Positions 1-11,500 of a stretch of DNA of 64,000 nucleotides are shown one piece after another. The notes beneath the pieces are model-generated. The model had not been told where the DNA came from, made no database searches, and worked only from the letters and a program-made list of their open reading frames with translations. Where the stretch lies: the NCBI GenBank assembly GCA_963932465.1, contig OZ010787.1, positions 12,893,284 to 12,957,283 of the forward strand. The letters run 5' to 3'. Position numbers and translations under genes: made by a program. The DNA comes from Maratus speciosus. Lineage: Eukaryota > Arthropoda > Arachnida > Araneae > Salticidae. The stretch's first letter is position 1, and every line of letters starts with the position of its first letter.

Positions 1-2076
1 ATAAATCTCAAAATTTAGTTCAAAATAGCCCCGATAGATGGCGCTGAGAGCGTTAAGAATCCTTGGGCGTGTTCAAGATGAACGCGCGCCGCGCGCGCAA
101 GCTCAGGAGACAGGAACATGGAGTGGGTCTTTATCCTAGATGGAATAAATGCTCAGTACATTCAGGAAAAGATCCAAAGACTTTTAAGATATATAGACCG
201 GCAATTCCTATTCAAAAGCATGCGAAATCATGTCAGCCATTTGAAGTAAATTGAAACACCTGAACCGCGAGGTTTGTGCGTCAGCTGTGGTTATTTACCA
301 TTAAGTGCTATGGCTAGAATGAGCTTAAAAATTAATTTTTATCAATATATATGAAGTTTATGACATATTATTTTACATGAAGCTATTTTTTATATCTAAA
401 TATGCGTTATAAATATTGAATTTTCAGAAATAAAGTTTAAAAAGGCGATTTATTAATACTTTTATGAATGGTATGTTTACAAAAGAGTATCTAGTTTTAA
501 CATGTCTTATAAACCTAAATAAAGGCGAAATTTATATGGAACCAGATTGTTAAAGATTATAATTCCACCCTTTTTTAAGTTTGACTTACAAAAGTAACTG
601 GAAAGGAAGTTTAGATTAAAGGTAGCAACTGTAACATAATATAGTAATTTACAAAATTTTAAATTATTTGTAAAGAAATTTACGTTTTTAAACTAATTTT
701 TATGCAAAAAAGGAATTAAAAAAATGCATATTAACGAAAGTAACACTATATTTTTATCCTTGGAGGATGTTTTTTGAAATACTTACTTGCTATACGAAAA
801 AAACAAAAAAATTGATGAATAGTAAGGGTTTTTTTTTAAAAAAGGCCTAAATGAAATAGGGTAGACTAATACTTAATGAACCGCAATGAAAAAATACGCT
901 AATAAAAGCATTTTCTTAGGTAAATTAAAATATAAAACATATGAACTGCCGTACAACAGCTGTGATCAAAAATCCCCAGTTAAACTAACAGTTTGCCGTT
1001 CTATGTATCTTAAAAGTCTTTGAAAAGATCTTGGATTTGATTAATTATTGTGCTAATTATAAAGATAATCTGTTGCAAATGAAAGGTGAGCTAGATAGCT
1101 GAATGGACAGAGCATTGAACTCGAGACTAGGGATTATGGGTTCGAATCGTGTTTGCCACGGGTTTGGGTCCAAATTGTGTTTATGATTTTTTTCAATTTA
1201 TTGGTTGCTTTATATTTTTGATAATAAATAAGATATTTTTGATAAAGATAAGTTTTTATGTTAATAATACAGAAGCACATGTGAGTTTTTATCGAGACTA
1301 GGATGCAAATCATATTTTACGGTGTTAAAATCAACATGGAAAATATTATAAAAATAAAATGTAATAGATGTACATTATTTTAACTAAAAATATCTGAACA
1401 CATATTTTCTAGAAGAGATAAAATATATGGGGTTTGTCTTCTAGTTTTGTAGTGAATAAAGTATGATTAGAATGTTTATAAATCTTCAAGAATGTTTATA
1501 AATTTTAAAAAATATGATCTGCATCCTAGTCTCGATAAAAACTCACATGTGCTTCTGTATTATTAACATAAAAAATTAGCTTTATAAAAAAAAAAAATCT
1601 TATTTATTATGAAAAATATAAAGCAACCAATAAATTGAAAAAATCATAAACACAATTTGGGGCGCGGAGAATTCGAACCCATAACCCGTAGCCTCGAGTT
1701 CAATGCTTTGTACATTCAGCTGCCTAGCACACTTTTCATTTGAAACAGATTATCTTTATAATTAACACAATAATTAATCAAATCCAAGATCCATTCCTGA
1801 ACGTACTGAACATTTATTGTATCTATGATAAAGACCCATTCCATGTTCCTGTCTCCTGAGCTTGCGCGCGCGGCGCGCGTTCATCTTGAACACGCCCAAG
1901 GACTCTTAACGCTCTCGCTCCATCTAACGGGGCTATTTTGAACTAAATTTTGAGATTTATGTATAAGATTCTTGCGATGTTTTAATTAAACATACCACTA
2001 GTTTCATGTTTCTATCTATCTCCGTTTCCGAGTTATTGATTTTTAAAGTTAGGGGTCCTTTCTGGAACACCCTGTA
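1..2076. mobile_element. Fold-back DNA element with long terminal inverted repeats, cut by the left window edge
   Basis: Bases 1-20 are the exact reverse complement of 1941-1960, and similarity continues inward to about 175 on the left and 1800 on the right. The arms include a GC-rich stretch rich in GCGC around 84-105 and 1861-1885. Because pairing reaches base 1, the left arm continues outside the window. On the right the element seems to run on to about 2076, where it ends in GGAACACCCTGTA, a typical transposon end. No transposase is visible. The 63-residue Arg-rich frame at 63-254 lies in the arm and has no support as a gene. Confidence 0.7.
1018..1800. repeat. Inverted pair of tRNA-like repeats inside the fold-back element
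   Basis: Segment 1018-1312 is repeated in inverse orientation at about 1505-1800, with a spacer of roughly 190 bp. Each arm carries a tRNA-like stretch, 1086-1158 on + and about 1660-1735 on -, with an A-box TAGCTGAATGG and a B-box close to GGTTCGAATCC. No clean acceptor stem closes it, so a tRNA-derived SINE or tRNA pseudogene duplicated as a hairpin is more likely than a working tRNA. Confidence 0.55.
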
Positions 2077-2112
2077 CATAGGACAAACATCATATCTAAA
2101 ATTTAAACTATA

Positions 2113-2291
2113 GATCAGTTTCAACTGACGTCACACCCTAGCAACAACTTAGCAACCTCTGGAATGTTTTTTGCTTGCCTCTCAATTTTCCCGGGTTTCT
2201 CCACTTTTATTGGTTGAGCGCTAAAAGATCGATGATTTTGATTGGTTGGGGAAAAATTGGTGGGCATGGGATCACGTGGTTGAAACTGATC
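2113..2291. mobile_element. MITE with GATCAGTTTCAAC ends and TA target duplication
   Basis: The ends GATCAGTTTCAAC and GTTGAAACTGATC are perfect inverse copies, flanked by TA at 2111-2112 and 2292-2293. The interior of about 150 bp has no coding potential. The TA duplication suggests mobilisation by a Tc1/mariner- or Harbinger-type transposase, but the family is not recognised. Confidence 0.6.
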
Positions 2292-3095
2292 TATTATATC
2301 TTTTTAGCTCTTCCAAATTTAATTGTTAAATTTGCTGTCTTTGTCATTAAGTTTCGTTTACGAATAAATATGAAAAAATTCATTTACATTTTTAACAAGA
2401 AAGAAAAATCATGCGTTAAGTATAGATGATGAAACACTTTCCAACACTTCCTGAATGCTTTAACAAAACTTCGTTATTTAGGGAAATGGGGTATATAACT
2501 AAGTAAACATTTTAGAAAACGCATAAAACATTTGAAAAACTGATTTCAGTAGTTACAGTCCATAGCAAATATGTATTCCATATCTTTAAAACAGTATTTG
2601 ATCTGTAGGTTGATATATATTCTATAAAATGGGGAAATTTAGTTTAGCAAGAAAACGCATAATAGGTTGAAATTTCTCTTTCAGCAATGTATACCAATAG
2701 ATGGAAACATACTTGTATACTTTTAGACAACCCTGCAGTTAACATAGTACTTTTATTACACGCCACTATTTAGCTAAAATGTAACTCAAACTAAAATACT
2801 CTTAAAACTACTGAAATCACATTTCCAGAAATTACCATCCATAGACGGCTGTGTATCCAATTCTTTGCGTAACCCTGTACAGAATTTTATCCATATTCTA
2901 CAAACATTTCTTAGCAAATTAAATGCAGTTCAGCGTAAAAATGCATAACTCATTTAAAAACCACTTTTAAGCAATTTGCACTCATACACAGTAACCCTTA
3001 CGAATTCTTTTGCGTAGCCCTGTATATGAATTATAGCATTTATACACACCATATACTTTGCATAAATATAGTGAAACATAAAAGCGTATAACATA

Positions 3096-3325
3096 ATGGA
3101 GGATATTCCAAATCTGTGTTCGAGGCTGAAAAAAGTCATGTGATACCGGTAATTTACCCAAGGAACTTCTAACTGATAAGAAGGGAAGGTACTACTGCTT
3201 TGCCTCATGAACTGTTTCATTGGCTAGCGGGGATTTATATTACACATCTACGGAGCCTTCCCTTCTTTACGCTAGAAGTTTTTACCTTAACCACGTGATC
3301 AAAAAGTAGATGGAATATCCTCCAT
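3096..3325. mobile_element. MITE with ATGGAGGATATTCCA ends, copy 1
   Basis: The ends are near-perfect inverse copies of ATGGAGGATATTCCA, flanked by TA at 3094-3095 and 3326-3327. The opposite arm of the surrounding palindrome (near 4550) lacks this piece and reads straight through, giving a natural empty site. A second copy in the same orientation is at 8675-8902. Non-coding. Confidence 0.8.
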
Positions 3326-5173
3326 TAAAAATGCATTTCCAGCAATCATTGCTACTGTACAGTACTTCGGATACAATATAGTATCTGTAATCTTTTGTGT
3401 GTCCCTGTAAATGCTATGCACTTCGTATTATACATGAAATAAGTTATAGTAAATCTCAACGACGATTACCAATTTCATTATACATGAAATAATTTAACAC
3501 AATTAAAATACGCCGCAAACAATTCCCTCTATCCCTATATCATTATGTAACGGAATTCTTTTGTGTGGCCCTGTAAATGAATAATAACTATTCTTTGCAC
3601 CGCATAATCTACAGAATGCATATTTTAGAGTACTTCATAAATGCATATAAATTTTCTTATGTTTGAAAGCATGTAACATCATTAAAAATCATTTTAAACG
3701 ATTTCTTCCCATAGGCCGTAATGTAACGGAAAACTTTTGACTGTCCCTGTAAATGAACTAAACATGCAACAAACTTCATTTGAAATAGGGAACGTGCTAT
3801 GGTAAACGTCAATAACATCCGAAAATTCCAGGGCAATCCGAGTATATTTACGGGAGTTAGAGCGTGGACAGACGGCCATACGGACAGACGGACAGACAAA
3901 CCGAAGTCATAAACATTTTCAACTTTGTTGAAAGTGTTAAAAAGTGTAAAATACTATTTTAATACTTTCCAACAAAGTTTAAAAGTGTTTATGATTTCGG
4001 TTTGTCTGTCCGTCTGCCCACGTTCTAACTCTCGTAAATGTACCCGGATTTCCCTGAAATTTTTGGATGTTATTTACATTTACCCCAGCAGGAACCTTAT
4101 TTCAAATGAAGTTTGTAGCATGTTTAGTTTATTTACAGGAACAGTCAAAAAATTTTCGTTACATTACGGCCAATGGGAAAAAATCATTCCAAAGGGATTT
4201 TAATGACGTTACATCCTTTCAAACATAATAAAACTGATATGCAGTTATGAAATGCCCTAAAATATGCATTCTGTAGAATATGCGGTGCAAAGAATATTTA
4301 TTATTCATTTACAGGGCCACACAAATTTTTCCGTTACATAATGGTATAGAGGAAATTGTCTGCGGCTTATTTTAATTATGTTAAGCTATTTCATATATAA
4401 TGAAATTCATATACGTCAGTGAGGCTTACTACAAGTTATTTCGTGTACAATACGAAGTGCGTAGCATTTACAGAGCCACGCAAAAGATTTCAGATAGTAT
4501 GCTCTATTCGAAGTACTGTATAATAGCGGTGATGGCAGGAAATGCATTTGTAATTATGATATACGCTTTTAAGTTTCACCATATTTATGCATAATATATG
4601 GTGTGTAAAAACACTATAGTTGATATTCAGGGCTACAGAAAAGAATTCGTAAAGGTTACTGAGTATGAGCGTAAATTGCTTAAAAGTGGTTTTTAAATGT
4701 TTTATGCATTTTTACGCTGAAAGGCATTTAGTTTACTAAAAAATGGTTGTAGAATATAGATAAAAAGCTATACAGGACCACGAAAAGAATTGGATACACG
4801 GCCGTCTATATATGGTAATTTCTGGGAATGTGATTTCAGTAGCTTTAAGAGTGTTTTAGTTCGAATTAAATTTTAGCTAAATAGTGGCGTGTAATAAAGA
4901 TACTAGGTAAACTACAGGGCTGAAAAAAGTATTTAAGTATGTTTCCATCTATAAGTATAAATTGCTGAAAAGAGAAATTTCAACCTGCTATGCGTTTTCT
5001 TTCTAAACTAAATTTTACCTTCATATAGTATATATATCAATCTACAGATCAAATACCGGGGTGTGCAAAAAAATTGGAATACATATTTGGCTATGGAAGG
5101 TAACTGCTGAATTCAGATTTTTAAATGTTTGGTATCTTTTCTAAAATGTTTTCTTAGCTATCTTACTTAGCTA

Positions 5174-5506
5174 ATACTATGTTCACACTGGATACCTTAA
5201 GATATCTCAAGCCGCCGAACTCTCTGAGTCGAAAATCTGTGAGCTTCGACTTACTTCGGCTAGATAGAGGAACAACCACTCACTCTCGTTGGCTATGAAG
5301 CTTCGCTTTTACTGATTGGCTGTTGCGGCCGTTGTTATTTTAAGCGTATGCACATATTTTACTTTTGTTCAGATCACAGACACAGTGGCGCTACTGAGAT
5401 ATCTTAAGGTAAGTTTTTCGATGTGAACAGGCATCCAATTCCGGGAGGGTACCACTTCAAAACTGGCGGTCTAAGATATCTTAAGTTTCTAGTGTGAACA
5501 TGGTAT
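5174..5506. mobile_element. MITE with ATACTATGTTCACAC ends
   Basis: Inverse ends of about 35 bp (ATACTATGTTCACACT and complement, continuing through CTTAAGATATCT) are flanked by TA at 5172-5173 and 5507-5508. It interrupts the right arm of the palindrome; the left arm near 2490 has no such insertion. Non-coding, family not recognised. Confidence 0.75.
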
Positions 5507-5605
5507 TATTTCCCTGAATAACGAAATTAAGTTTTATTAAAGATTTCAGGAAGTGTTGGAAAGTGTTTCATTATCTATGCTTAAAGCATGATTTTTTCTT
5601 TCTTG

Positions 5606-5787
5606 TTTATAAATAAAATCTTAAAGACCTACAAAGGAAGTAAATGGTTACACGACTGCAGGTAACATTTTATTAATAATTTCTAATATAGTATATTTAT
5701 AAATAAAATCTTAAAGACCTACAAAAGCAGTAAATTGTTACATAACTGCACGTAATATTTCCTTAATAATTTCTAATACAGTATATT
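5606..5787. repeat. Two tandem copies of a 90-bp unit
   Basis: AAATAAAATCTTAAAGACCT starts at 5611 and again at 5701, and the similarity covers the full 90-bp period. It sits at the outer edge of the palindrome. The following stretch to 6341 is AT-rich with nothing recognisable. Confidence 0.85.
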
Positions 5788-6343
5788 TCTAATACTCAAT
5801 TGTTATTCAATTTGAAATCTAAGATAATTCTAATATTGGATATGTCTTTGATAAAAACCCATAAAAAAGGTCTAAAAAATAATAACTTACGTTTCAACTT
5901 CATAGCAATGTTACACAAGATTGAGATTTGAATAATTAGATTTAAAAGACAAAATAGAAACTTTAATAAGTAAATATATGAATATTTAATATTTTTAAAC
6001 GGAAATGTTTATACGGCATAATTATATGATTTGGTGGAAATAATTTTTGAAATTCAGACTAATATAATTTATAAATACATTACCAAAAGTGTGTTTAAAA
6101 TAATATTTTAATGCTATAATAACAAATGTAAATCTACATACATAATTAAAAGAAATTAAGGTAAATTATTGCTTGAAAGCGAATTTAACGTTTAATCTAA
6201 ATTTTTACATCCAAATAAAGTTCCATATTTAAAATCTAAAATTACATTTCTTCAGCTTTTCAAAACTTAATTTTTCCATGCAGCTAGTGTGTTTAAATAT
6301 TAAATTGATATATTTTTTTATATACCGTAATTTCGGGTGCATA

Positions 6344-6480
6344 GCCCGCGGATCAAACAATCTTGTTTCGACCCAGAAATTTTTAAAAATAAAATGTAAC
6401 TTTTTAGATTTCGGTAAATATTGGTCTTCAAATACTGAATAAAATTTCTTGGTCCAAACTGAATTGTTTGATCTGCGGGC
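6344..6480. mobile_element. Small TIR element abutting the next element
   Basis: GCCCGCGGATCAAACAA at the left and TTGTTTGATCTGCGGGC at the right are inverse copies with one mismatch. TA lies at 6342-6343 and 6481-6482. The right TA is also the left flank of the 6483-7895 element, so one probably inserted at the terminal TA of the other. Confidence 0.6.
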
Positions 6481-6482
6481 TA

Positions 6483-7895
6483 GGGGATGAATGGGACAAT
6501 TCTCAATATTTCAGGCAATAAACTTTTATTTTAAATTGCTTCCTATCCCCATATAAGGCTCTACCACCAGTGTGTTTCAGAACTAAAAGTAGGACCACAT
6601 TGCTGTTTTCATTTTCCTTCAAAGTTGCATTTTCTGAAATCTCTGCTTAAAAGTAAGTTTTTTTTACATTTGAAGATGTGAAATATCTTATACAATATAA
6701 AAAATTAAGCTATGTTGTAGTTATTTATTTTAAGGTTCAATATCGATAATTAAAATGAATGAATAGTAACCATTGTGTTAAAATAATTTTTGGGGCAAAA
6801 TGACTGAGAAGGGAATATATGCATAATGGGGATGATTGGGGCATTTCAAATGGAGATGAATGGGACATTCTCATTCATCCCTAGAGATGTTGAAATTTTA
6901 TTTATTAACTAAATAGTATTATATAGGTTGATAAATTAATAATTTACGTTAATTAATAGTAGTAAATTGTATTATATAAGTTGTTATTGTTTAAAATTTC
7001 TGAGTGTTATTTATTGTATTGTAATAAGTATTAATGGATTATCAAAAAATTGGTACTAAAACTTGATCAAAATAGATAAAATTGTTCAAAATAGTTTATG
7101 TTTATTGATCAGATGGGGGAAATTATATTGAATTTTGAAACGTTGCACAAATAAATCCCCACCCCTAACATATTGGGTCGATCGGAAAGTCGTGTTGTGT
7201 TGTGAAAATCAATTCGTACCGGAAAATTCTATCATTTAATTATTAGACATTGATTCCGATATCTAACGTCTAATAATTACCGGGCAGAATTTTCCGGTAA
7301 GAATTGATTTTCCCAACACGACACGACTTTCCGGATCGACCCAATAATTTCCGTTCTGCATGTTTCTAAGATACATTTAATTATTATTAATTAATAAGTT
7401 ATGATTGAAAATTATTAGCTATGCCATATTTAAAAGACATTTTGCACTTTCATTTCAAATCTAAAATGCCTCATAAGTGGGAAAAAAGAACAGATTGATA
7501 GCCGAAGTCTGCATTAAAAGTTAAAACTGCAATAAAAGAAGTTATTAAAAAACACATATCGTTTCGTGCTGTAAAAACATATATTACAAATATAATTACA
7601 TATAAGGTTATAATTATACATTTTAATTTGGTAAAATTGAATACAGGGAGGAAAAATCTTTGTGTCCCATCCATCCCTACTAGTGTCCCATTCATCCCTG
7701 CTGTGGGGGTGATTGGGACAGGTAAGAACGTTTTTTGATTTCATAATATTTTTCTGAATAAATCATAATCTAGAATAAATATTGTTCATATATATTGTCA
7801 AATACCTAATGTATGAAATATGATATATAATATTGATAACAACATAAATAAAAAAATATTTTTGTGAAAATGTCCCATTCATCCCCCATCTCCCC
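6483..7895. mobile_element. Pogo-like non-autonomous element, family with word GATGAATGGGACA
   Basis: The left end GGGGATGAATGGGACA and the complement of the right end GGGGAGATGGGGGATGAATG form TIRs flanked by TA (6481-6482, 7896-7897). The terminal word is repeated inside in both orientations in two clusters, 6828-6892 (345-409 bp from the left end) and 7661-7720 (175-234 bp from the right end). No transposase frame is present. It carries a mariner-type MITE at 7173-7344. Assignment to the pogo group rests on shared end structure with the coding elements at 31-35 kb. Confidence 0.7.
7173..7344. mobile_element. Fully palindromic mariner-type MITE
   Basis: The 172-bp element is almost one hairpin: TTGGGTCGATC...GGAAAGTCGTGT on the left is mirrored on the right, meeting near 7258. 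TA flanks it at 7171-7172 and 7345-7346. The end TTGGGTCG..CCGGAAAGTCGTGT resembles mariner-family termini known from arthropods. Confidence 0.75.
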
Positions 7896-8268
7896 TATTT
7901 ATAAAGAAGATTTAAAATACAAACAATAATAGAAATTTAAATTTTTAATTTGCCAAATATTTAAAACTTAAAGATTTATGCGATATAGAAAAGTTAAATT
8001 TGAAATTCAGAGCAATATACTTTTATAGATACCTTCCAGAAGAATTAAATATTATATTTTAATGCTGATAAATAATGTTTATTTATGGTGATAAAATTAT
8101 ATAAAATATTTTAATAATTAATATTTTTTAGGTTTTTACCCTCAGAATATGCTTTCATTTCAAGCAATTGATTTCATCACAGGATGCATTTTGAAGATGT
8201 ATTTTAATGTGTGCCCCTTTATTTGCTATTTCTCGTACTGTTATATCATGCAATCAAAGTTCTCTTTA

Positions 8269-8439
8269 TGGACTTTAGCCACGAATGGCAACAGTCATGC
8301 CTCTGCGGGTAGATACCCTCCAAACAAGGCTGTTTATTGGGTGAAGGGGAAGCAATGTTAAAATGTTCTGCACGCCTATTGGTGTTTTTCTTCGGTTGAC
8401 GTTGTTTTCCCGCGGTTGACGTCACATTGGTAAAGTCCA
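8269..8439. mobile_element. MITE with TGGACTTTA ends
   Basis: TGGACTTTA and TAAAGTCCA close a 171-bp segment, flanked by TTTA at 8265-8268 and 8440-8443. The interior is GC-richer than the surroundings and has no supported gene. Family not recognised. The interval 7898-8264 before it shows nothing. Confidence 0.5.
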
Positions 8440-8674
8440 TTTAATTTTAAACATATAAATTTTGCTGCTTTTTAAACAGTATTAATGATTAAAATAATCT
8501 TCGCCCATTTCCAAATTAATTTTTTTCTAATTTTATATTATAAATATATATTTATAATTTTCGTATGTGCTTCACATTAATTACATTGCAATAAATAACA
8601 CATGAAAAATAAAAGGCAAAATTTCCTTAGCGCTGTTTATGTCCGATCTCGATCGAAAACCAGTGCATGCGCCA

Positions 8675-8902
8675 ATGGAGGATATTCCAAATCTGGGTTC
8701 GAGGCTGAAAAAAGTCACGTGATACCGGTAATTTACCCAAAGAACTTCTAACCGATAAGAAGGGAGGCTACTACTGCTTTCCGCATGAACTGATTCACTG
8801 GCTGGCGAGGGTTTTTCATTACGTTTACGGAGCATTCCCTTCTTTAAGTTAGAAGTTTTTACCTTGACCACGTGATCAAAACGTGATTGGAATATCCTCC
8901 AT
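8675..8902. mobile_element. MITE with ATGGAGGATATTCCA ends, copy 2
   Basis: Same family and orientation as 3096-3325, similar along the full length including the internal CACGTGAT and CACGTGATCAAAA sites. The flanks show no clear TA duplication, so the target repeat has decayed or been lost. Confidence 0.8.
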
Positions 8903-8981
8903 TTTGTGATTCTGAGTTGCTGCAACAATCGTCCCCCAATTATTATTAGAAAATAAGAATTATGTAATAATTCCACGAGCA

Positions 8982-9170
8982 GTGGTGTAGTCGTAAAAAA
9001 AGCAGAGGGCATACTCTCTAAGCAGAGGGTATACGCTCAAGGCAGAGGGTATACCCTACAGTGTATATACTATAGCTTTTTTGAGAAACAGAGGGTATAC
9101 GGTGTTCCTTAAAAAAATCCAGAAGGTATACGGCGTATACCGCCGTATACCCTCCACTGCATCCCTGTCC
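8982..9170. repeat. Short tandem repeats of AGAGGGTATAC inside an inverted pair
   Basis: AGAGGGYATACYCT-like words recur at about 9002, 9024, 9045 and 9090, and the complement GTATACCCTCC occurs at 9148. The segment is bounded by AGCAGTGG on the left and CCACTGC on the right, which suggests a small TIR element. Function unknown. Confidence 0.4.
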
Positions 9171-9665
9171 ACGAGCGAACGATATCGAAACATGTAAGTT
9201 GTTCGCATATTTTTCTTTGTTTTACCTGCTTTGTGTCACATTTTCGTGACGCGTGTCAAGGCTTTCTCCGTTATCTAGGGGGCCTGACTTAGAGGTCTGC
9301 ACGGGCCGAAATTTCCAGGCCCGGGCCCGGCCCAACTCATAGAAAAAAAATTCGTCCTGGCCCGGCCATATACAAAAATTAAAAGTGTGGCCCGAGCCCG
9401 GCCCAAGTGAATTTCTACAAAACGTTGATTTTTACGACGATTTGGTTTAAAATGTGCCTCGTACGAGGAGTTCTGATAAAAAATATTCATCTTAACATTT
9501 TTTTCATGTTTATAATCTTCATTTTTATAGAAGTGCCCCAGTCTGCGATATTTATTTTTTTAACGAAACTCTATTTCTTGTATGTTTCAGTTATCATTAA
9601 TATGTCATTAATTCAGTGTCATGTTTCCATGTTTTGAAGTGTTAAAAATCTGAAAAATGCTATAC

Positions 9666-10601
9666 GGGTCAATATCTGAAAACTGGACAATTTCACTCCA
9701 GAATTTTTATTTTTTTTAATTAAAGTACCAACTTCCAAATACAATTATATACTATGATGCGTGTTTTGTCATTTGAATGCTGTAGTCTTTTGAGATCAAG
9801 GATGTATATTTTATGCGTAGGATAAACTTTTATGGAAGAAAGTGTCTGTTAACATAATAATCAGTGTCTAATAATTGGGACTGAGGTGATGTTTTTGTCT
9901 TAAAAGCTGCACAGCCGTTTTGTTGAATCATTTTGTCCATATGTAAATTATTAAATATGCCATGTGACATTTGTATGTTACGTAAATAAAGTTGCAATAA
10001 ACTTTTTGTTTATAAATAAAAAGTTAAATAGGGGGACATGAATGATGCTATAAAAAAATACTCATCCTTATTCAGAACAAAAACTAAATATTTCTAAATA
10101 TGAAACAAAGAGAAAAACAACTTACCTTCATCCATGGTGGCTAGTGCCAGCGCCACCTAGTATCTGTTAACCTAAATGTGTGTTTAGAGGGTCTGAAATG
10201 ATGGTCAACCTCAGGGACAAATATATTTGCTACAATATTTTACTATACAATCTATACTAAGAAAAGATAATTATATTTTTCCCATACTTTATATATATAT
10301 GTATAAATATATAATAGCAAAAGTTAATAATATTTATAGAAATGTTTACAGCATACATTTAATATTGGATATTTGAACCTGGGGACAGGGACTGAAATGA
10401 TGATTTCGCTTGTTTAATGCTTCCGACTGCCGGAGTTCTAACCACTCCGATTATTTATACATCATTATTTGTCCATTTATCATTGGTAATTGATATAACA
10501 AATGTTACAATATATTACGTTTTTCAGTTTTTGGTTTTAGTATAATTAATAAAATATTATTGGCAGTGGACGCAAATTGTCCAATTTTCAGATATTGACC
10601 C
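9666..10601. mobile_element. 936-bp TIR element with 4-bp target duplication
   Basis: The left end GGGTCAATATCTGAAAACTG is mirrored at the right end with one mismatch, and pairing extends to about 33 bp. Flanking ATAC at 9662-9665 and 10602-10605 is the target duplication. The paralogous copy at 43982-44840 reads GCTATACAG across this point without insertion. No coding region; superfamily not assigned. Confidence 0.75.
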
Positions 10602-10847
10602 ATACAGAAAAATCTTCCAAGACGGAATTGCATAGAAAAGAAGAAAAAATGCGTTACAGACAAGTTCCCTTCTCAGCAAGTGTAAATGTATCATATGATA
10701 TATTCTTTTCTTACATATTAGTATATTAATTTTGCATAGATCAACACGTTTTTCAGTTTAAAACAGGATTCCGCCAGAGGCAGGTTCTTTTTCACACGTT
10801 TTACTATATTTTAATTTAGCTATAGCTTAGAAATCTACTATTCTTTA

Positions 10848-11500
10848 CAGCGGCGTAGGAACTTTGTACAAACAGGCGGAGCCGGGGCATATTGCGGAAA
10901 GCTAGTGGCGCGGATCATTTCGTTCATTTTGGAGGGTTCCTTCATAGTGTTGCACGTTTCACAAACAGGAGTATAAAATAAAAGCATATCAAAAGATCAC
11001 CAACTCTTTAATCCAGTTAAAATAATTTTTAATAGATATACTTGATACATAGAAACTTAATTTATGCGCGATCCCGAATACAATATTCAAATTTAAGGCT
11101 TCTCCCACTTCCATTTACCAAAAATTAAAGTGCTTTCTGTTGCTTTGCTTACAAATTCTTCAGAAATCACTTCCAAATCAATTTTAAAGGCCTCCTCTTT
11201 ATAAATATGTTATCGGTGCAGGTAATTGTAGTAGACCTATATAAGACCCCCTTTGTTCTGGAAATCGGGAGGGTTCTAAACAATGAGAAAAAGGGTGAAG
11301 GCACAAACAAGTGTGCTCACCACCCCCTCTCTCTCTTCTTTTTGTTGTTTATTGTGTGAATTTCCTAGAAAAAGTATACTTATTTTTTAATTCAGCAATG
11401 TATTGTAAACAGATGTGGTGCGAGAATTTCTCCCGGGGGAGCTGAGCCCATCTGAAATATTCCAGGGGGAGCCACAGCTCCTCCAGCTCCTACGCCCTTG
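10848..11500. mobile_element. hAT-type element with CAAGGGCGTAGGA ends
   Basis: CAGCGGCGTAGGA at the left and the complement of TCCTACGCCCTTG at the right form short hAT-like TIRs. Flanks ATTCTTTA (10840-10847) and ATTCCTTA (11501-11508) match in 7 of 8 bases. The copy at 43982-44840 lacks it. The right part (11430-11490) is rich in GGAGCTG-type words. Non-autonomous. Confidence 0.7.

Larger units (their letters stand above)
2396..5607. repeat. 3.2-kb imperfect palindrome made of repeated modules
   Basis: The left arm (about 2396-3931) and right arm (about 3966-5607) are reverse complements along their length, meeting at a short spacer near 3931-3966. Each arm holds several modules of about 200 bp, recognisable by CCCTGTAAATG next to AAAAGAATTC-like words on the left and the complements on the right. 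The innermost modules contain ACAGTCAAAA and ACGGCCAATGGG, also found in the tandem array at 39.2-40.2 kb, and the right-arm modules recur at 28256-29035. Short frames inside (such as 3657-3899) change between arms and are not genes. Each arm has taken a different later insertion (3096-3325 and 5174-5506), so the palindrome predates them. Confidence 0.8.

Noticed and set aside
63..254. 63-residue Arg-rich frame (MGVFKMNARRARKLRRQEHG)
   Set aside because: It lies in the GC-rich inverted arm of a fold-back element and is not open in the mirrored copy, so the frame is chance.
1086..1158. tRNA gene
   Set aside because: A- and B-boxes are good but no acceptor stem forms and an inverted copy is present; a tRNA-derived repeat fits better.
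3657..4203. Small secreted-looking proteins on both strands
   Set aside because: Both frames are mirror products of the palindrome modules and are not conserved between arms or with the 173-bp array.
8581..9012. 143-residue frame on the minus strand
   Set aside because: It runs across the MITE at 8675-8902 and the flanking repeat; the same MITE elsewhere gives a different frame.
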